In this document: piece by piece, positions 32,842 to 36,923 of the stretch
Position numbering within the stretch: the stretch's first letter is position 1
Layout of the letters: the number at the start of each line of letters is the position of its first letter
NCBI GenBank assembly: GCA_003228495.1
Contig: QIDY01000413.1
Coordinates: 1-36,923, forward strand
Length of the DNA stretch: 36,923 nucleotides
Direction: 5' to 3'
Origin: Nitrospirota bacterium
GTDB lineage: Bacteria > Nitrospirota > Nitrospiria > Nitrospirales > UBA8639
Made by a program: the position numbers and the translations under genes
The notes under the pieces: generated by a model
The model's database searches: none
The model's input: only the letters and a program-made list of their open reading frames with translations
What the model was told of the DNA's origin: nothing

Positions 32842-33765
32842 ATGGTATCTGACGTTCTTATCCTTGGTTCCGGCCCGGCGGGACTAACCGCAGCCGTCTA
32901 CAGCGCCAGAGCGAATCTGTCACCTCTCTTAATCGATGGTTCACAACCCGGGGGGCAGTTGACCTTGACCACTGACGTGGAAAACTTCCCCGGCTTTCCC
33001 AAAGGGATCATGGGACCACAGCTTATTCAAGATATGCGCACACAAGCCGAGCGATTTGGGACGCAATTTCGCCACGGCCATGTCAGTGAAGTGGATCTTC
33101 AGTCACAACCTTTTCGAATCACCGTGGATGGCGAAGAAACCATTGAAACCAAAACGCTCATTATTTCCACAGGCGCGTCGGCCAATTTACTGGGTTTGCC
33201 CTCCGAGAACCGCTTGATGGGACACGGGGTCTCAACGTGTGCCACCTGTGATGGATTTTTTTTTCGTGGAAAAGACATTGCGGTAGTGGGTGGTGGCGAT
33301 AGCGCAGTCGAGGAAGCTACCTTCCTCACAAAATTCGCCTCAAAAGTCACCCTCATTCATCGACGGGATAAGTTACGGGCATCAAAAATCATGCAAGACC
33401 GTGCCATGAAAAATGAAAAAATTGCTTTTCAATGGAATAGTACTTTAGAAGAAGTGATTGGTGATGAAGTTGTAACCGGCATCCGGCTTCGAAATATCCA
33501 AACGAATCAAACAGAAGACCTCTCCTTATCAGGCGTCTTTATCGCCATCGGCCACACACCCAATACCGGTTTATTCAAAGGACAAATCGATATGGATGAG
33601 CAAGGATATATTCGTACGCAGCCCTATCGCACCACCACGAATATCCCCGGGGTGTTCGCCGCAGGCGATGTGCAGGATTCTAACTATCGGCAAGCCATCA
33701 CAGCCGCAGGTTCTGGTTGCATGGCGGCCATCGATGCCGAACGGTATTTAGAAGCCGCGCACTGA
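32842..33765 (+). CDS. trxB: Thioredoxin-disulfide reductase
   Basis: A 307-residue flavoenzyme, standard length for low-molecular-weight TrxB. FAD motif GSGPAGLTAA (9-18), redox-active CATC at Cys133 and Cys136, NADP-binding GGGDSAVEEA (150-159), and C-terminal FAD contact GVFAAGDVQD. It transfers electrons from NADPH to thioredoxin. The ATG follows GGTAAAGGAG. The stop shares a base with the thiI start (TGATG). Confidence 0.95.
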   Translation: MVSDVLILGSGPAGLTAAVYSARANLSPLLIDGSQPGGQLTLTTDVENFPGFPKGIMGPQLIQDMRTQAERFGTQFRHGHVSEVDLQSQPFRITVDGEETIETKTLIISTGASANLLGLPSENRLMGHGVSTCATCDGFFFRGKDIAVVGGGDSAVEEATFLTKFASKVTLIHRRDKLRASKIMQDRAMKNEKIAFQWNSTLEEVIGDEVVTGIRLRNIQTNQTEDLSLSGVFIAIGHTPNTGLFKGQIDMDEQGYIRTQPYRTTTNIPGVFAAGDVQDSNYRQAITAAGSGCMAAIDAERYLEAAH

Positions 33766-34970
33766 TGTTCCATGTGTTGGTGCATTATCATGAGTTGGCG
33801 CTCAAAGGACGAAACCGGAAACACTTTGAATACCGGTTAATCCATCACCTCCGTCAAGCCCTGAAACCGTTAACGCATGTACATGTCGTAGCCCTCCAAG
33901 GGCGTATTCGCGTGAGCTTTGCAGATGAAACCGCCTGGCCTCGTCTCGAACAGCAATTGAGGAGAGTGTTCGGTATTGTGAATTTTTCACTAACCCGTTC
34001 TTCAGCACTCCCCTACGATAATCCTGATCTTACGGCTCTAAAGGCCGCTATAAATTCTACCCTTCCAACTCATTCGTATCAGACCTTTCGTGTGAGCGCC
34101 AAACGCGCTGACAAACGATTTGCGAAAACCTCAATGGAAGTCGAGCGAGAAATCGGAACTTCGGTGGTCGAACACACTGGCAAGCGAGTCAATCTTACTC
34201 ATCCGGATCTCACGATCTTGGTCGAATTGGTCCCACCAGAAGCCTATTATTCTTGTCATCGAGAATTGGGCCCTGGCGGGCTTCCAACAGGGACTGGCGG
34301 AAAGGTCGTTTGTCTCATCTCAGGGGGGATCGACTCTCCAGTGGCGACCTATCGCATGTTAAAGCGAGGGTGCAAAGGGGTGTTCGTTCATTTCCATGGA
34401 CGCCCATATTTGTCACGAGTCTCCGAAGAAAAAGTTCGAGATCTTGTTAAGCTTTTAACGTCGTATCAATTACATTCCCGGCTGCATTTAGTGCCATTTG
34501 GCGAAATCCAAAGCCAAATTGTCCTCAATTCTCCGCCACCCGTTCGCGTCGTCCTCTACCGACGTCTCATGCTTCGCATTGCCGCCAAAATTGCCGAGCA
34601 GGAAGAAGCCTGGGGTCTCGTTACGGGAGATAGTCTGGGCCAAGTTGCCTCTCAGACACCGGAAAACATTGTAGTCATCAATGAAGCCACGCCACTCCCC
34701 ATCCTCCGCCCGCTCATTGGCATGGATAAAATAGAAATCACGCAACAAGCCCAAGCGATTGGCTCGTACGAAACCTCTATCGAACCCGATCAGGATTGCT
34801 GTACGCTCTTTGTGCCCAAACATCCCCGCACCCGTTGCGACCTACCAAGTATTCTCAAAGTTGAAGAACACTTAGACATTCCAGATCTTATTCAGCAAGG
34901 ACTACAAGGAGCCGAACTCATCGAATTTTCCCATTCGGAGCTGGTTCCCAAAATGTTTAATTCGTTATAA
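33765..34970 (+). CDS. thiI: tRNA 4-thiouridine synthase ThiI, short form without rhodanese domain
   Basis: A 401-residue enzyme from ATG 33765 (overlapping the trxB stop). An N-terminal ferredoxin-like part and THUMP domain (about 50-165) bind tRNA; the PP-loop SGGIDSPVA (186-194) activates uridine with ATP. The C-terminal DQDCCTLFVPKHPRT carries the conserved Cys equivalent to E. coli Cys344. The C-terminal rhodanese domain of E. coli ThiI is absent, as in many bacteria, so sulfur must come from another carrier. Function: s4U at tRNA position 8, perhaps also thiazole synthesis. Confidence 0.92.
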   Translation: MFHVLVHYHELALKGRNRKHFEYRLIHHLRQALKPLTHVHVVALQGRIRVSFADETAWPRLEQQLRRVFGIVNFSLTRSSALPYDNPDLTALKAAINSTLPTHSYQTFRVSAKRADKRFAKTSMEVEREIGTSVVEHTGKRVNLTHPDLTILVELVPPEAYYSCHRELGPGGLPTGTGGKVVCLISGGIDSPVATYRMLKRGCKGVFVHFHGRPYLSRVSEEKVRDLVKLLTSYQLHSRLHLVPFGEIQSQIVLNSPPPVRVVLYRRLMLRIAAKIAEQEEAWGLVTGDSLGQVASQTPENIVVINEATPLPILRPLIGMDKIEITQQAQAIGSYETSIEPDQDCCTLFVPKHPRTRCDLPSILKVEEHLDIPDLIQQGLQGAELIEFSHSELVPKMFNSL

Positions 34971-34979
34971 AATCCTAAA

Positions 34980-35291
34980 ATGAAAAAGCTATATGTATCT
35001 CAAAGTCTGATTGACGTGGAATCGCGGAAAGAATTGCTGGATCAGGCGGGAATCCTTTGTACCATTAGAAATCAGCGTTCAGCGATGTTGGGCGGAGAAG
35101 TACCGTTTGTCGAAGTATTCCCGGAACTCTGGGTGCTTCAAAATGATGATTGGGAACAGGCTCAACAATTACTGCAAGACTGGGAGGAAGCCAAACCGCT
35201 CGCAACCACTTCATGGACCTGTGCCAACTGTGGGGAAATCCATCAAAAAGAATTTACGACCTGCTGGAAATGTAATCAAGAAAAAGATTAA
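34980..35291 (+). CDS. DUF2007-type protein with C-terminal zinc ribbon
   Basis: A 103-residue protein. Residues 1-70 follow the DUF2007 pattern (LYVSQSLIDVESRKELLDQAGI..ELWVLQNDDWEQAQQLL), a small alpha/beta fold suggested to bind a ligand or partner protein. The end has a zinc ribbon with Cys81, Cys84, Cys95 and Cys98 (CANCG, CWKC). Function unknown. It begins nine bases after thiI and is probably co-transcribed with trxB-thiI. Confidence 0.85.
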   Translation: MKKLYVSQSLIDVESRKELLDQAGILCTIRNQRSAMLGGEVPFVEVFPELWVLQNDDWEQAQQLLQDWEEAKPLATTSWTCANCGEIHQKEFTTCWKCNQEKD

Positions 35292-35337
35292 GGGTAGGCA
35301 ATAGAAAGAACGCGGAAGCACTTATTCATAGATTCCT

Positions 35338-36456
35338 ATGCCTCCAATCATTCGCTTTGGCATTCTTCTGACCTTGATTCTTGGTTTACCTCTGTTAGGG
35401 ATACTTCTGGCAGGACATTCCTTTCCAGCTAATCTAACCATTTTACCCATCCCTACAGAACCGGGAGAGGCATCTTTTTCCTGGCTGGTTTGTGGAATAC
35501 TAACTGTACTGATCCTGGGAACCCTTACTCCTCTTCTCTGGCGATTTTTCCAGTTCTCGGTCACCACATCGTCTCATCCTGTTGCCTTCCCATGGTGGGG
35601 CTGGATCGCGCTTCTCTGGGTCGTCAGCTCATGGATACTGGCATGGAACCGTTTCTCCTGGTTTCAATCTTGGCAACCTCATACCTTTCCTCTTCTGTGG
35701 TTCGGCTATATCGTGAGTATGAACGCGTTCACCTATCACCGTGCAAGATATTGCTTTCTGCTAGACCGGCCTCAATTATTTTGCCGACTCTTTTTTCTCA
35801 GTGCAGGATTTTGGTGGTGTTTTGAATACCTGAATCAGTTTGTGAACAACTGGCATTATGTCAATCTGCCGGAGACATCGCATCTCCACTATGTTTTTCA
35901 TACTTCAGTAGCTTTCTCCACGGTCCTGCCGGCGGTCTTGAGTACCTATGAATGGTTGGGCACCATTCCCCATCTCACCAAGCCTTTTGAAAACTGGCAC
36001 TCGTTACCTTGGGTAACCTCTCACGCTACAGGCTGGATGCTTTTCACTTTGGGAAGTCTGGGACTCGGACTGATAGGAATTTGGCCGACCATTCTTTTCC
36101 CCCTGCTCTGGCTTTCCCCGTTGAGTCTTCTTCTGGGAATCCGAATCATTCGAAAAGACAGAACCTTTTTCCATGATTTGGCTAAAGGATATTGGCAGCC
36201 TGTTGTTCTTTCTACCCTGGCCGCACTCTTGTGTGGCTTCTGGTGGGAATTATGGAATGTTTACAGCTTGGTCCATTGGGAATACACCATTCCCTATGTC
36301 CATGCGTTCAAAATCTTTGAAATGCCGATCTTAGGCTATTCCGGTTATTTACCTTTTGGCTTGACCTGTTTGGCTATCACAGTGTTTGTTTTGGGATATC
36401 AACCGAATCACCGACTGAAAATACCAATCCAAACAGGCCGAGATATTGCGCTGTAA
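35338..36456 (+). CDS. Polytopic membrane protein of unknown function
   Basis: A 372-residue, very hydrophobic protein rich in Trp, Phe and Leu with roughly nine or ten membrane helices (for example 5-25, 45-68, 82-100, 145-165, 235-280, 300-320, 330-360). No known transporter or enzyme motif was recognised. Positive residues between helices fit an inner-membrane protein. It starts 46 bases after the DUF2007 gene. Confidence 0.75.
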   Translation: MPPIIRFGILLTLILGLPLLGILLAGHSFPANLTILPIPTEPGEASFSWLVCGILTVLILGTLTPLLWRFFQFSVTTSSHPVAFPWWGWIALLWVVSSWILAWNRFSWFQSWQPHTFPLLWFGYIVSMNAFTYHRARYCFLLDRPQLFCRLFFLSAGFWWCFEYLNQFVNNWHYVNLPETSHLHYVFHTSVAFSTVLPAVLSTYEWLGTIPHLTKPFENWHSLPWVTSHATGWMLFTLGSLGLGLIGIWPTILFPLLWLSPLSLLLGIRIIRKDRTFFHDLAKGYWQPVVLSTLAALLCGFWWELWNVYSLVHWEYTIPYVHAFKIFEMPILGYSGYLPFGLTCLAITVFVLGYQPNHRLKIPIQTGRDIAL

Positions 36457-36537
36457 ACTTGGTTCGCCCTTTAATATGACCGCTCCTGTTAATTTTCTTG
36501 GAGGTTACAGAAAACCCAGACTCCTGAGTTTGAAGAT

Positions 36538-36923
36538 TTAGCCATATTCATTCTGTAAGGTTTGATAGACCACTTGCATATCGGAAGGACACTCGGCTGT
36601 GTATTCCTGAAAGGTGTGTAACACAGGGTGTTGAAAACCTAAGGTGTGAGCATGCAGCAAGATTCGTGGAATTTCCATTCCCCCAACTCGACAGACTTTT
36701 TGTCCGCCATAGATCTGATCTCCTAAAATGGGACAACCAAGAGAGGCCACATGGACTCGAAGCTGATGCGTGCGCCCGGTACGAGGATTGAGCACAATGT
36801 GAGAAGCCAGATCTCGAAACCGTTGTACCACCCTAAATTCCGTGATCGCCGGCTGGGGTTTGGTGGAATTGGTGGAAACCGTCTTCCCGTCTATGGCATC
36901 ACGACCAATGGCCACATTGATCG
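36538..36923 (-). CDS. RluA-family pseudouridine synthase, C-terminal part (partial at right edge)
   Basis: The minus-strand frame runs from the right edge to a TAA at 36538, about 127 codons. The sequence INVAIGRDAIDGKTVS, then LNPRTGRTHQLRVHVASLGCPILGDQIYGG and LLHAHTLGFQHPV, is the C-terminal half of RluA/RluD-type RNA pseudouridine synthases. The catalytic HRLD-type Asp motif lies outside the window. Which rRNA or tRNA site is modified cannot be told. Reading continues past the ATG-like codons near 36915, so the start is off the window. Confidence 0.9.
   Translation of the reverse strand, partial: INVAIGRDAIDGKTVSTNSTKPQPAITEFRVVQRFRDLASHIVLNPRTGRTHQLRVHVASLGCPILGDQIYGGQKVCRVGGMEIPRILLHAHTLGFQHPVLHTFQEYTAECPSDMQVVYQTLQNEYG

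Noticed and set aside
1-36923. CRISPR arrays, rRNA, transposase or integrase genes
   Set aside because: No regularly spaced repeats or matching protein families were seen anywhere in the window.

Overview
This 36.9 kb window looks like chromosomal DNA of a free-living, diderm, autotroph-like bacterium. GC content is moderate (about 47% by eye over most of it). Gene content suits a Nitrospirota (Nitrospira-like) genome: a two-subunit pyruvate carboxylase, haem synthesis genes, a lipoprotein cytochrome c, a type II secretion/type IV pilus-like operon with an outer-membrane secretin, and many lipoproteins. The lineage is an inference from gene content and style; no rRNA or other decisive marker is present.

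Layout. (1) 1-1496, minus: a TPR protein followed by a purple-acid-phosphatase-like protein that runs off the left edge. This stretch looks more GC-rich than the rest. (2) 1497-2215: AT-rich, gene-free, ending in what looks like the 3' half of a tRNA gene with no 5' half, as expected at one end of an integrated element. (3) 2216-10856: an M3 oligopeptidase (plus), then a mostly minus-strand housekeeping block: queC coupled to a lipoprotein cytochrome c, a DksA/TraR-type zinc protein, apt, hemE-hemY-acylphosphatase, and three small unknown genes. Two different inverted-repeat elements (5298-5486 and 6680-6789) sit in the gaps on either side of the dksA-like/apt pair. (4) 11071-17557, plus: FmdB-type zinc ribbon, an orphan phosphate-binding-like protein, pycA, pycB, an alpha/beta-hydrolase lipoprotein and tenA, the last three joined by overlapping or abutting codons. 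(5) 17693-18846: an exported unknown protein broken by a one-base frameshift, and a VanZ-family membrane protein. (6) 19042-30059, plus: a secretion/pilus operon (pseudopilin, secretin, two more pseudopilins, LysM lipoprotein, GspF, GspE, PilM-, PilN-, PilO- and PilP/GspC-like proteins) with many start/stop overlaps. (7) 30104-36923: retropepsin-like protease, a beta-helix protein (minus), coaE, trxB-thiI, a DUF2007/zinc-ribbon protein, a polytopic membrane protein, and a truncated RluA-family pseudouridine synthase (minus) at the right edge.

How the parts fit. The secretion operon encodes an outer-membrane channel, pseudopilus subunits, inner-membrane platform and ATPase. It uses separate PilM/N/O-type platform proteins rather than a fused GspL, so it is a T2SS/T4P mosaic; no prepilin peptidase is in the window. 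The secretin is unusual in carrying N-terminal TPR-like repeats and a C-terminal cohesin-like domain. PycA and PycB together would carboxylate pyruvate to oxaloacetate. HemE and HemY act in the late haem pathway, QueC in queuosine precursor synthesis, ThiI in tRNA thiolation. No CRISPR array, transposase, integrase or complete RNA gene was found.
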